Assembly (NCBI RefSeq): GCF_003449035.1
Contig: NZ_QRGB01000001.1
Span: 3,348,001-3,412,000 of the forward strand
DNA from: Pedobacter indicus
GTDB lineage: Bacteria; Bacteroidota; Bacteroidia; Sphingobacteriales; Sphingobacteriaceae
DNA length: 64,000 bases
Direction: 5' to 3'
Each line of letters opens with the position of its first letter. Position 1 is the first letter of the stretch. A program made the translations under genes and the position numbers. The notes beneath the pieces were generated by a model, which was not told the origin of the DNA, did no database searches, and saw only the letters and a program-made list of their open reading frames with translations. Shown here piece by piece: positions 19,197 to 26,719 of the stretch.

Positions 19197-19442
19197 ATGG
19201 CAAAACAAAAGACTGGTGGCTCTCAACACGTCCTGCATTATCGGAAGAAGAGTATTGAAAAACAGTTAGAAAATCACATCAAGGAGATTGAAAAAGAAAT
19301 TCTAGTTCTCCAAGAAAAACTGGATGTAGCGAAGCAGCATCACAAAAACTACCTTGAGCACAAAGATACGATTGAAACGATCTTAACTTTACTGGAAGAA
19401 TCAAAGCCTACGAGAAGGTCTTATAAAAACAAAACTGATTAA
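19197..19442 (+). CDS. Small coiled-coil protein, function unknown
   Basis: 81 residues. Lys/Glu-rich with a continuous heptad pattern from about 18 to 70 (KSIEKQLENHIKEIEKEI, then LQEKLDVAKQHHKNYLEHKD), so probably a helical coiled coil. No signal peptide. It has an ATG start and its own intergenic space, just before tRNA-Phe. I do not recognise a family. Codon usage looks like the core genome, which supports a real gene. Confidence 0.55.
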   Translation: MAKQKTGGSQHVLHYRKKSIEKQLENHIKEIEKEILVLQEKLDVAKQHHKNYLEHKDTIETILTLLEESKPTRRSYKNKTD

Positions 19443-19563
19443 GCTCATTTTCAATTATAAAAGAAAAATATTGGATTATTTTGCACAAAAATTTTCCATA
19501 TATCAAAAAAGAAGCTACATTTGCAATCCCAAAACAAAGGAAACGAAAGTTTTAAATGTTTGA

Positions 19564-19636
19564 GGTACCATAGCTCAGTTGGTAGAGCAAAGGACTGAAA
19601 ATCCTTGTGTCGCTGGTTCGATTCCAGCTGGTACCA
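19564..19636 (+). tRNA. tRNA-Phe(GAA)
   Basis: 73 bases fold into a full cloverleaf: acceptor GGTACCA/TGGTACC, anticodon stem AAGGA/TCCTT with loop CTGAAAA (anticodon GAA), and T arm GCTGG-TTCGATT-CCAGC. Discriminator A at 19636 is followed by CCT, so the CCA end is not encoded. The 3' side borders a remnant island. Confidence 0.97.
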
Positions 19637-19640
19637 CCTC

Positions 19641-19673
19641 AAAGCCCCTTACAACAACGTAAAGGGCTTTTTT
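19641..19673 (+). terminator. Terminator of tRNA-Phe
   Basis: AAAGCCCCTTAC and GTAAAGGGCTTT pair with one C-A mismatch around a six-base loop and run into TTT. This is a normal intrinsic terminator right after the tRNA. Confidence 0.8.
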
Positions 19674-19698
19674 CGTTTAATAGGTGAACACTTAAAGA

Positions 19699-19736
19699 GG
19701 ATCAGTGCAAAAAGTTGGGATCAATGCAAAAAGTTG
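19699..19736 (+). repeat. Two tandem 19-bp repeats, left end of a possible IS remnant
   Basis: GGATCAGTGCAAAAAGTTG (19699-19717) is followed directly by GGATCAATGCAAAAAGTTG (19718-19736), one difference. The first copy recurs exactly, inverted, at 20693-20711. Multiple short repeats at the ends are a feature of IS21-family elements, but no transposase is present between the two ends. Confidence 0.65.
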
Positions 19737-19866
19737 TGGACTAGGTTGCAATTTAAGCATAGATATTCGTTAGTCTGGATTAGTCTGGATCAAGCAAAAA
19801 AATTTGGGGGGATAGTACCGGAAGAGTATTTCTGCGCGCTGCCACTGACCTAGCGTCCAGATTTCT

Positions 19867-20147
19867 TTAAAATAAGTCAGCGTGGGTACCTGTACGCACG
19901 AGTTCAATCAGCATCAATTCCTCGTTTTCGTCCCAAATTAATAATAGGTCGGGCTTTACATGGCATTCCCAATAGGCTTTGTAATTTCCGGAAAGCCGGT
20001 GCGCCCTGTGTTTTTTGTCCAGTCCTTTGTGTCCGTTTTCAGCCAGCACTTCTACCACTCCCTCCAAACGCAGAAAGTCTTGAGGCGAACGCTTTTTGAG
20101 CCGTCTTAAGTCCTTTAAGAACTTATTTGAAGTCCTGATTTATACAC
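19867..20147 (-). pseudogene. YafQ-family mRNA-interferase toxin, frameshifted at codon 4
   Basis: The frame ending at 19867 encodes a RelE/ParE-superfamily YafQ-type toxin: SNKFLKDLRRLKKR, then HRLSGNYKAYWECHVKPDLL, then LIWDENEELMLIELVRTGTHADLF, with the conserved C-terminal His and Phe. It has no ATG or GTG start. A stop (TAA, 20140-20142) sits just before the first toxin codon. A GTG at 20147, two bases after the antitoxin stop, would give M-Y-K-I-R-T-S-N-K if one A were restored in the AAA run at 20139-20141. This looks like a single-base deletion. A TTG at 20067 would yield only the last 66 residues and omit the N-terminal helix. Confidence 0.7.
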
Positions 20148-20149
20148 GG

Positions 20150-20269
20150 CTATTTAATACTTGCAAACAATTCTTTCGCACTATTAAATATGTTTCCTTT
20201 GCCCGCTTTGAGCTCTTCCATTGCCTGGATGGTCTCTGCATTGGGGATATGTATGGTCAACTTTGTCAT
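20150..20269 (-). CDS. Small antitoxin-like protein paired with YafQ-type toxin
   Basis: 39 residues (MTKLTIHIPNAETIQAMEEL, then a Lys-rich helix ending LFASIK). The N-terminal strand followed by a helix is typical of short ribbon-helix or neutralising antitoxins encoded before YafQ-type toxins in Bacteroidota. Its stop lies two bases before the GTG of the toxin, the usual spacing of a toxin-antitoxin operon. The open frame is intact while the toxin is frameshifted. Assignment rests on position and size more than on motifs. Confidence 0.6.
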   Translation of the reverse strand: MTKLTIHIPNAETIQAMEELKAGKGNIFNSAKELFASIK

Positions 20270-20379
20270 TGTATCTTTTATTTGTTACATCTTTACGAAG
20301 ATACAGATTAGATTTTAGATACTGAACCCTGACAGGGCAAATGAACCAACTTCTCCCTTATAAAACGTGTAAACCAAGA

Positions 20380-20700
20380 TGTCAAAGAACGGTGTGGCAA
20401 CGCTCGCCGTTGCCGGTCAGGATATTTTCCTTGGCCAGCTGTACCGTCTCGGCGTTGGTTATAGCTCTTACCGTGATGACATCATAATCGGCAGATCCGG
20501 ATGGCCTTGTCAGCATCAACGTCATGGGGCTGCCATTCAGCATGGTCTGGGTGCCCGATGTCGGCTGCCAGCGCATGTGAGCCCCTGTCGTGCGTCAGCG
20601 GGGTCAGCTACTGGTCTATGACCTGCAAGTACCCGTTGGATGCTTGAGTATTTTCAGACAGCACCCGGACACTAACCGAAAATACCCCCCTACAACTTTT
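20380..20700. other. G+C-richer remnant segment, no recognisable gene
   Basis: This stretch is visibly richer in G+C than its flanks. On the minus strand two adjacent frames read as parts of one protein-like sequence: a segment ending NGYLQVIDQ (in one frame), then MRWQPTSGTQTMLNGSP through ADYDVITVRAITNAETVQLA in another, ending near 20382. They look like a decayed coding region of foreign origin. I do not recognise a family. Confidence 0.4.
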
Positions 20701-20711
20701 TGCACTGATCC
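20693..20711 (-). repeat. Inverted copy of the 19-bp repeat, right end of a possible IS remnant
   Basis: Read on the minus strand it is GGATCAGTGCAAAAAGTTG, identical to 19699-19717. Together they bracket about 1.0 kb holding the toxin-antitoxin pair and the G+C-rich remnant. Confidence 0.65.
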
Positions 20712-20770
20712 GATAGTTTCGGATATCAAACAGTTACGCTATCCAAGGTATTCGTTCAGAGACCCTTGTA

Positions 20771-20826
20771 TGCCCCCGGTATGGACATACTGGAATAGCC
20801 CTACGAGTATGTCCATACCGGGGGCA
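20771..20826. repeat. Perfect 21-bp inverted repeat (large hairpin)
   Basis: Arm 20771-20791 begins TGCCCCCGGTATGG and is exactly complementary to 20806-20826, separated by 14 bases. No T-run follows, so it is not a standard terminator. It may be a recombination, transfer-origin or protein-binding site left from a mobile element. Confidence 0.7.
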
Positions 20827-20839
20827 CCGACCGGCCACC

Positions 20840-21287
20840 ATGGAGGCATGTATAAGCAGTCGTTGAGAAATTAACGATTTGAAGTCATTTGATCCTTGCA
20901 TGATGTTATCAATATAATTGATAGGTGTATTTTTGAAATGTCAGACAGAAACGTCCTGACCGGTACTAAAACATTGTCAATATATTGGTCAGTATATCAA
21001 CGGTTTGCCGTGATCGCATTTTGAGAATAAGGTTTTGATTTGCCCCAATGTCAATCGGCTTGTCCAAGCTCACGAATAAACTATAATTTCCAGCTGAGTT
21101 GGGAGAATTAGCTAAATAATGTGTCCTGCTTTCAACTCCATATTCATATTTATAAATATGGGCGCTTTGTCTTTGTTGTTGTAACTAAAATTGAGGTTTC
21201 TAATGTTATCATATTACAGAAAATTTAACTGTCAAAATTTTTCTGCAATTTTATTTTTCAATTTTGCCTTGAAGAGGTTTTGTATTT
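20840..21287. other. AT-rich gene-free stretch with small palindromes
   Basis: No coding region is supported. It contains TATCAAT-ATA-ATTGATA (about 20908-20924), a related imperfect copy ATTGTCAATATATTGGTCA near 20973, and the perfect palindrome CATATTTATAAATATG (21145-21160). Confidence 0.5.
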
Positions 21288-21842
21288 TTAATATTCACTG
21301 CTCAGAAGCCCGTATATCACTGTATCACGAAATTCTCCTTTATAAAAGATATTTTCTCGGAGGTGTGCTTCCTTTTTAAAAGCATGACGCTCCAAAAGTT
21401 TCTTTGAACCTTCATTATCCGGGTCTATTACTGCTATAATTGAATTAAAGTTCAGATTCAGAAAAGCGTAGTCCAGAATTTTTCTCAACGCTTCTGACAT
21501 AATTCCCTGCCCTCTATGATGCTCGTGGAGAATGTAACCAACTTCTGCGCGGCGATTACTTGCTTTTATTCGTACCAGACCAATTAAGCCAATCAGCTTA
21601 TCAGTTCCTTTTAGTGTTATTCCCCAATTAATAGATCTATTTGCCTGAATTTCATCATTGACCATGTGTATGTGATCCAGAGCATGCTCTCGGGTCTGTG
21701 CAAGTGGCCGTGGTATGTATCGCATGGTTTCTCTATCGGATCGGAGTTCATAAACCTCATCGACGTCAGTATCATGCAATTGTCGCAAGATTAGTCGTTC
21801 GGTCTGAAATTCTGGAAATGGCGTAAATTGAAGATCTATCAT
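21288..21842 (-). CDS. GNAT-family N-acetyltransferase (RimJ/RimL type)
   Basis: 184 residues covering a complete GNAT domain (PF13302 type). Features: FQTERLILRQLHDTDVDEVY at the N terminus, IGLIGLVRIKASNRRAEVGY in the central strands, the acetyl-CoA loop HEHHRGQGIMSEALRKILDYAF and NEGSKKLLERHAFKKEAHLREN near the end. RimJ/RimL-like proteins acetylate ribosomal protein N termini or small amines, and the substrate here is unknown. It is the first intact gene after the remnant island. Confidence 0.85.
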   Translation of the reverse strand: MIDLQFTPFPEFQTERLILRQLHDTDVDEVYELRSDRETMRYIPRPLAQTREHALDHIHMVNDEIQANRSINWGITLKGTDKLIGLIGLVRIKASNRRAEVGYILHEHHRGQGIMSEALRKILDYAFLNLNFNSIIAVIDPDNEGSKKLLERHAFKKEAHLRENIFYKGEFRDTVIYGLLSSEY

Positions 21843-21985
21843 AACTCATAATCGGTTGACCGCGATACTTCTCCTACAAGTATTGATTGTTAATATTCAA
21901 AACTTGTCTTAATATAGTAAAAATGAACATTTATTCATCATACTACTTACATTTTTTTAAATTCGCTGAAAGAAATCATATTTTG

Positions 21986-22015
21986 TTTGATGTTTCCAAA
22001 CCGGATTTAGATTTC
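21986..22015 (+). promoter_or_regulatory. Candidate promoter of the aldo/keto reductase gene
   Basis: TTTG at 21986-21989 and TAGATTTC at 22008-22015 (one change from TAnnTTTG) are 18 bases apart. They lie 27 bases upstream of the ATG at 22043, which supports that start over an upstream one at 21887. Confidence 0.4.
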
Positions 22016-22042
22016 ATCGTTAATAATTTAAAAAATCTCAGA

Positions 22043-22930
22043 ATGAAAAGTATATACCTAAGTGACGCCGGGCCGAAAGTTTCCCCGGCGATATATGGAT
22101 TCTATCGATGGAATGACATTACGAATATTTCCCAGACGATGGAGCGCATCGTCCGCCTTTGTCTTGAACTCGGAATTAACACTTTTGATCATGGTGATAA
22201 CTACGGCTCCTATCATTGCGAGGAGGTTTTCGGTGATCTTATCGGCAAGAATGTCATCAACCGAGAAGAAGTTGTTTTATTTACAAAATGCGGTTTAAAC
22301 TTACCAAACAAGGACAATCCAGAAATACGTGTTCCGCATTATAATACTTCTGCTGAGCATATTATTAAAAGTGTAGAAAGCTCGCTTAAAAAGCTAAAGA
22401 CCGACTATATCGATATTTTTCTTCTTGATCATTTAGACCCAATTTCAGATTTGGAAAAAACAGCCCAAGCGCTGGAGAACCTAAAGAGATCTGGGAAGAT
22501 CAAAAATATCGGTGTCGCTAATTTTTCTGTCTTCGAACACCAACTGCTCGCCACGTATCTTAGTACTCCTATCGTCACAAATCATGTCGAGTTAAACCTC
22601 TTAAATGTTGAAGCTTTAGATAACGGACAGGTCGACTATATTAAACAGCGGTATATGCGACCACTTGCTTCTACGCCGTTAGCAGGTGGAAGGATTGCTA
22701 CGGGCAACGACCCTCAGGCACAACGCGTACGTGAGAAACTTGAGGAAATCAGCCCGAAATACAATGCGGACATTGAATCTGTTGCAGCTGCGTGGTTAAT
22801 TAAACTGGGTGCGCTACCCTTAATCGGGACAACGGAAGAAAAACGTATTAGAAACATAGCCAAGGCCTTTGATATCGACTTAGATCATCAAGACTGGTAT
22901 GATCTATACAATACAACCCGTGGCAAATAA
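22043..22930 (+). CDS. Aldo/keto reductase, YdhF-like
   Basis: 295 residues from ATG at 22043. The longer frame from 21887 adds a 52-residue leader that does not look like this family, whose members start near MKSIYLSDAGPKVSPAIYGF. The TIM-barrel NADPH reductase shows the catalytic Asp and Tyr in NTFDHGDNYGSYHCEE, the Lys in VVLFTKCGL and the substrate-side IDIFLLDHLDP. Cofactor segments include PLASTPLAGGRI and LPLIGTTEEKRI. It reduces aldehydes or ketones of unknown identity. The gene is convergent with the trans-sulfuration gene, with two bases between stops. Confidence 0.85.
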   Translation: MKSIYLSDAGPKVSPAIYGFYRWNDITNISQTMERIVRLCLELGINTFDHGDNYGSYHCEEVFGDLIGKNVINREEVVLFTKCGLNLPNKDNPEIRVPHYNTSAEHIIKSVESSLKKLKTDYIDIFLLDHLDPISDLEKTAQALENLKRSGKIKNIGVANFSVFEHQLLATYLSTPIVTNHVELNLLNVEALDNGQVDYIKQRYMRPLASTPLAGGRIATGNDPQAQRVREKLEEISPKYNADIESVAAAWLIKLGALPLIGTTEEKRIRNIAKAFDIDLDHQDWYDLYNTTRGK

Positions 22931-22932
22931 AA

Positions 22933-23997
22933 CTAAATCAACGCTTTTTCCAAATCATCAATCAAGTCATTAATATTTTCTAAGCCGACTGAAACCCTGA
23001 GTAAATTTCTTGGGGTTTTAGTATCGGGTCCTTCAATTGAAGCACGGTGTTCAATCAAACTTTCTACGCCGCCTAAACTGGTTGCCTGAATAAAGATTTT
23101 TGTCGAGTTAACGAGTTGTTTTGCTGCTGTCTCTCCTCCTTTTACAGTAAAAGAAAGCATTCCACCGAAGCCTGGATAAAAAACATCTTCAACTCCAGCA
23201 TGTGATCTGAGAAATGCAACAAGCTGTTTAGCGTTTGCATCATGCCCTTTCATGCGATAAGGCAAGGTTTTTATCCCCCTCACGGTTAGATAACAATCAA
23301 ATGGAGAAATCACCGCTCCGGAATGCTCTTGAATGGCTCTTACTTTATCCCAGAAGGCATCCTTTTCCTTCGTAATTAAACCACCACCCAAAGCATCACT
23401 ATGGCCACCCAGGTATTTAGTTGTAGAATGCATCACCAAATCAGCACCTAGCTCCAGAGGGTTCTGAAAAACAGGAGTAGCGAAAGTATTATCACAACAG
23501 ACTTTAACGTCTTTATCTTTAACTAGCTTGCATATCGCTTCAATATCACTTATTAACAATAAAGGGTTCGACGGAGTTTCTATCCAGATTAACTTGGTGT
23601 TCGGCTTAAGTGAACCTTGGATAGCTTTCAAATCTGACATATCGACGAACTCGACATCCAAAACTCCCTTGTAAACTACCTTTAATTGGTTTCTTAACCC
23701 GTGATACATATCGGCAGGGGCGATCACATGACTGCCTGGTTCTAAGGCTTGAAAAACTGCGCTTCCCGCTGCGTTTCCAGAAGAAAACGCACAGGCGTCT
23801 TCTCCTTTTTCCAACATTGTCAATACCTTTTCTAATGCAACCCGGTTCGGATTGGAAATCCGGGTATACATATAGCCGCTTGGGTAAGCCCCCTCGGCAT
23901 CTCGTTGAAAAGTTGTAGATAAGGTTATTGGCTGGATTGCTGCACCTCCAGGCGTGATTAAATTTCCCGCGTGTATTGCGATAGTTTCAAGCTCCAT
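22933..23997 (-). CDS. Trans-sulfuration PLP enzyme (MetB/MetC family)
   Basis: 354 residues, slightly shorter than the 380-400 usual for the Cys/Met metabolism PLP family (PF01053). It contains YTRISNPNRVALEKVLTMLE, the cofactor stacking region FSSGNAAGSAVFQAL, CCDNTFATPVFQNPLELGAD and the PLP-binding Lys in MHSTTKYLGGHSDALGG. The C-terminal SLGGVESLIEHRAS is typical. Likely activities are cystathionine gamma-synthase or gamma-lyase, or O-acylhomoserine sulfhydrylase. Sequence alone does not decide. A CBS-like gene at 44904 could supply cystathionine to it. Confidence 0.82.
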   Translation of the reverse strand: MELETIAIHAGNLITPGGAAIQPITLSTTFQRDAEGAYPSGYMYTRISNPNRVALEKVLTMLEKGEDACAFSSGNAAGSAVFQALEPGSHVIAPADMYHGLRNQLKVVYKGVLDVEFVDMSDLKAIQGSLKPNTKLIWIETPSNPLLLISDIEAICKLVKDKDVKVCCDNTFATPVFQNPLELGADLVMHSTTKYLGGHSDALGGGLITKEKDAFWDKVRAIQEHSGAVISPFDCYLTVRGIKTLPYRMKGHDANAKQLVAFLRSHAGVEDVFYPGFGGMLSFTVKGGETAAKQLVNSTKIFIQATSLGGVESLIEHRASIEGPDTKTPRNLLRVSVGLENINDLIDDLEKALI

Positions 23998-24085
23998 TTA
24001 TTTCTCGCGATATATTTCAATGCGACACTGCATTTATTTATAAAATTAGCAATTTAAATACCAACGAAACAAATTAAAAGAAAGG

Positions 24086-24118
24086 AAAAAAAAGGCAGCC
24101 AAAATATAGCTGCCCTTC
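24086..24118 (-). terminator. Terminator of katA
   Basis: On the minus strand GGCAGC (24109-24114) pairs with GCTGCC (24094-24099) across a nine-base loop and runs into eight Ts. It sits 28 bases past the katA stop. Confidence 0.7.
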
Positions 24119-24145
24119 AACTCAATTATTATTATTATGAAAAAA

Positions 24146-25663
24146 TTAAGGTTTCTTGACCATAAACTGTGGGTTTGCTCTAAACCAGTCACAAAGTTCC
24201 TTCGTGACTACTTTATCAATATCCAGACCCATCGCTTTCGCCACACCTTCTCCGTATGCAGGGTCGGCGATGTAGCAATTCTGAGCATGGCGAATCTTTA
24301 CATATTCCTCTGCGCCATCGATCGCTCTCGCAGTGTTTCCAAATAACAACTGTTGTTTCTCAGGAGTCATTAAGCGAAACAAGTTACCCGGTTGCGTGTA
24401 GTGGTCATTATCATCTTCATAGTGATTCCAATGATCCGCATCGCCATGGATAGCCAACGGCGGTTCCTTTACTTCAGGGCTCTCATTCCAAGCACCCTGA
24501 CTATTTGGAGTATAATGGACTTTCGCACCATAATTTCCATCGACTCGCATTGCCCCATCCCGATGGAAGGAATTTACCGGACATCTTGCTTGGTTTACCG
24601 GAATTTGATGGTGGTTCACACCCAGACGATAACGCTGCGCGTCGCCGTATGAGAATAAACGTCCTTGTAACATCTTATCTGGAGAAAAGCCAATTCCTTC
24701 AACAATATTAGCGGGAGTAAAGGCCGCTTGCTCCACCTCTGCAAAATAGTTTTCAGGATTTCTGTTCAATTCAAAATAACCTACATCAATTAACGGGTAT
24801 TCGCCTTTAGGCCAAACTTTTGTCAAATCAAATGGATTATGGTAATGATTTCTCGCTTGTTCTTCAGTCATTACCTGAATTTTCATATTCCAGCGAGGGA
24901 AATCACCCTTCTCAATTGCCTCGAACAGATCCCGTTGTGAGCTTTCGCGGTCATTTCCTACTACTTTAGCTGCTTCTTCATCACTTAAGTTTTCTATACC
25001 CTGCTGCGTTTTGAAATGGAACTTCACCCATACTCGTTCATTATTGGCATTGATCATACTAAATGTATGGCTTCCAAAACCGTGCATATGGCGCATTCCG
25101 CGTGGAATACCACGATCACTCATAACAATCGTTACCTGATGCAGTGACTCAGGGATCGATGTCCAGAAGTCCCAGTTATTTTGTGCACTTCGCATATTGG
25201 TTTTCGGATCCCTCTTTACCGCGTGGTTTAAATCCGGGAAACGCAATGGATCCTTAAAAAAGAACACAGGAGTGTTGTTACCGACTAAATCCCAATTCCC
25301 CTCATCTGTATAGAACTTCATTGCAAAACCTCTGATATCTCGCTCAGCATCAGCTGCTCCACGTTCTCCCGCAACCGTAGAGAAACGGACAAACATATCG
25401 GTCTGTTTTCCAATTTCAGAGAACAAGCTCGCTTTCGTATATTTTGTAATATCATGAGTCACGGTAAAGGTTCCGAAAGCACCCGACCCTTTGGCATGCA
25501 TTCTGCGCTCAGGGATCACTTCGCGATCAAAATGAGCTAATTTTTCTAAAAACCAAACATCTTGCAATAATACCGGACCTCTGGGACCTGCTGTCTGAGT
25601 GTTTGTGTTATCAGCAATAGGTCTTCCATTAATTGAGGTAAGTCTGTCGTTTTTCTTTTCCAT
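24146..25663 (-). CDS. katA: Haem catalase, small-subunit type
   Basis: 505 residues, typical of clade 3 catalases. Catalytic His lies in [25 protein letters not shown] and haem-pocket segments include [13 protein letters not shown] and [20 protein letters not shown]. The proximal haem Tyr is in [14 protein letters not shown] (R-x-F-x-Y-x-D). It breaks down hydrogen peroxide in the cytoplasm or periplasm-facing space (no signal peptide seen). It is divergent from a 1-Cys peroxiredoxin over 312 bases, an arrangement that fits common control by OxyR, but no binding site was positively identified. Confidence 0.95.
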   Translation of the reverse strand: MEKKNDRLTSINGRPIADNTNTQTAGPRGPVLLQDVWFLEKLAHFDREVIPERRMHAKGSGAFGTFTVTHDITKYTKASLFSEIGKQTDMFVRFSTVAGERGAADAERDIRGFAMKFYTDEGNWDLVGNNTPVFFFKDPLRFPDLNHAVKRDPKTNMRSAQNNWDFWTSIPESLHQVTIVMSDRGIPRGMRHMHGFGSHTFSMINANNERVWVKFHFKTQQGIENLSDEEAAKVVGNDRESSQRDLFEAIEKGDFPRWNMKIQVMTEEQARNHYHNPFDLTKVWPKGEYPLIDVGYFELNRNPENYFAEVEQAAFTPANIVEGIGFSPDKMLQGRLFSYGDAQRYRLGVNHHQIPVNQARCPVNSFHRDGAMRVDGNYGAKVHYTPNSQGAWNESPEVKEPPLAIHGDADHWNHYEDDNDHYTQPGNLFRLMTPEKQQLLFGNTARAIDGAEEYVKIRHAQNCYIADPAYGEGVAKAMGLDIDKVVTKELCDWFRANPQFMVKKP

Positions 25664-25736
25664 GATTTTAATTTTTCAGTTTTTTCAGAGAGCATAATTG
25701 AATCTCTTAAAGATAATAACTTATTTGTACGTTTAT

Positions 25737-25744
25737 CAAATATA
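25737..25744 (-). promoter_or_regulatory. Candidate -7 element for katA
   Basis: Reads TATATTTG on the minus strand, 73 bases before the katA start. No TTG is visible at the -33 position, so an activator may be needed. Confidence 0.4.
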
Positions 25745-25889
25745 AAGAGCCTTCTCCCTTGTTTTACATCTTTTTAAATGATACCCCATAAACAAAAACT
25801 ATTAATTAGCAAATATTGCATTGTTAAAAGCTATAGGTTATTCACGTCTAATTTTTATTATTTGATTGTTGAATTGAAAAATTATTTAG

Positions 25890-25920
25890 TTGAAATCTCA
25901 AAACGAAATTAGTATATTTG
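25890..25920 (+). promoter_or_regulatory. Promoter of the peroxiredoxin gene
   Basis: TTG at 25890-25892, 20-base spacer, TATATTTG at 25913-25920. This is a close match to the Bacteroidota consensus. The predicted leader is about 50 bases. Confidence 0.6.
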
Positions 25921-25975
25921 ATTTATTGTCTACAAATTTTATAGTTTATTAAACAATTTTTTAAATCAAATTGAT

Positions 25976-26611
25976 ATGAGTTTAAGATTAGGGGATACGG
26001 CACCCAACTTCAAAGCCGTTACAACTGTTGGAGAAATTGACTTCTACGATTACCTAGGGGATAGTTGGGGGGTTCTGTTTTCTCACCCCGCTGATTATAC
26101 ACCTGTATGTACTACTGAATTGGGAAGAACAGCGCAACTTGATGAAGAATTTAGAAAGCGGAATGCGAAGGTTCTTGCGGTGAGTGTTGACCCCATCGAA
26201 GATCATCACGGTTGGGTGAAAGATATTAATGAAACACAAAATACGGAAGTTAAGTTCCCGTTGATTGCTGACAAGGATCGAAAAGTATCTGAACTTTATG
26301 ACATGATACACCCCAATGCTTCAGCAACCGCAACGGTGCGTTCGGTATTCTTAATCTCTCCTGATAAAAAAGTGAGACTTACATTAACCTACCCTGCCTC
26401 CACTGGCCGTAACTTCACTGAAATATTACGAGTACTTGACTCGCTTCAATTAACCGATCAGCATAGCATTGCTACTCCGGTAGATTGGAATAAAGGAGAT
26501 GATGTTATCGTCTCTCCTGCTATCCCGACTGAAGAAGCGAAAAACAAATTTCCGAAGGGTGTCAAGGAAGTAAAACCATATTTGCGTTATACTGCTGACC
26601 CTTCAGCCTAA
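25976..26611 (+). CDS. 1-Cys peroxiredoxin (Prx6 type)
   Basis: 211 residues. The peroxidatic Cys45 lies in LFSHPADYTPVCTTELGRTA, the Prx6 signature. No other cysteine occurs, so it is a true 1-Cys enzyme needing an external reductant. The C-terminal part (WNKGDDVIVSPAIPTEEA and KEVKPYLRYT) is the extended Prx6 domain. It reduces hydrogen peroxide or organic hydroperoxides. It is divergent from katA and ends in a strong terminator. Confidence 0.92.
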   Translation: MSLRLGDTAPNFKAVTTVGEIDFYDYLGDSWGVLFSHPADYTPVCTTELGRTAQLDEEFRKRNAKVLAVSVDPIEDHHGWVKDINETQNTEVKFPLIADKDRKVSELYDMIHPNASATATVRSVFLISPDKKVRLTLTYPASTGRNFTEILRVLDSLQLTDQHSIATPVDWNKGDDVIVSPAIPTEEAKNKFPKGVKEVKPYLRYTADPSA

Positions 26612-26624
26612 ACCTGACCTACAG

Positions 26625-26670
26625 AAAGAACGAGGGGTTTGCCTAAACAGCAAACCCCTCGTTCTTTTCA
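26625..26670 (+). terminator. Strong terminator after the peroxiredoxin gene
   Basis: An 18-bp perfect stem (26625-26642 with 26650-26667) and a seven-base loop are followed by TTTC. It is flanked by A and T runs on both sides and may serve convergent transcripts too. Confidence 0.85.
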
Positions 26671-26719
26671 TAATTTTTTCGCAAACAGCGTGTCAACTCC
26701 CGATGACCCTCCAATTAGT

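Larger units (their letters stand above)
25664..25975. other. Divergent promoter region katA / peroxiredoxin
   Basis: 312 bases without a gene. It holds a TATATTTG element for katA on the minus strand (25737-25744) and a full promoter for the peroxiredoxin (25890-25920). The centre is very AT-rich. Confidence 0.5.

Noticed and set aside
19605-19853. 82-codon ORF on the plus strand
   Set aside because: It begins inside tRNA-Phe and runs through its terminator and the 19-bp repeats; the translation has no recognisable features.
20379-20621. 80-codon plus-strand ORF in the G+C-rich fragment
   Set aside because: It lies opposite the more protein-like minus-strand frames and reads as low-information Arg/Gly/His-rich sequence.
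19564-21300. tRNA-Phe as attachment site of an integrative element
   Set aside because: I looked for a second copy of the tRNA 3' end downstream and found none, and there is no integrase gene.
24137-24711. Plus-strand ORFs opposite katA
   Set aside because: All are shadows of the catalase gene on the other strand.
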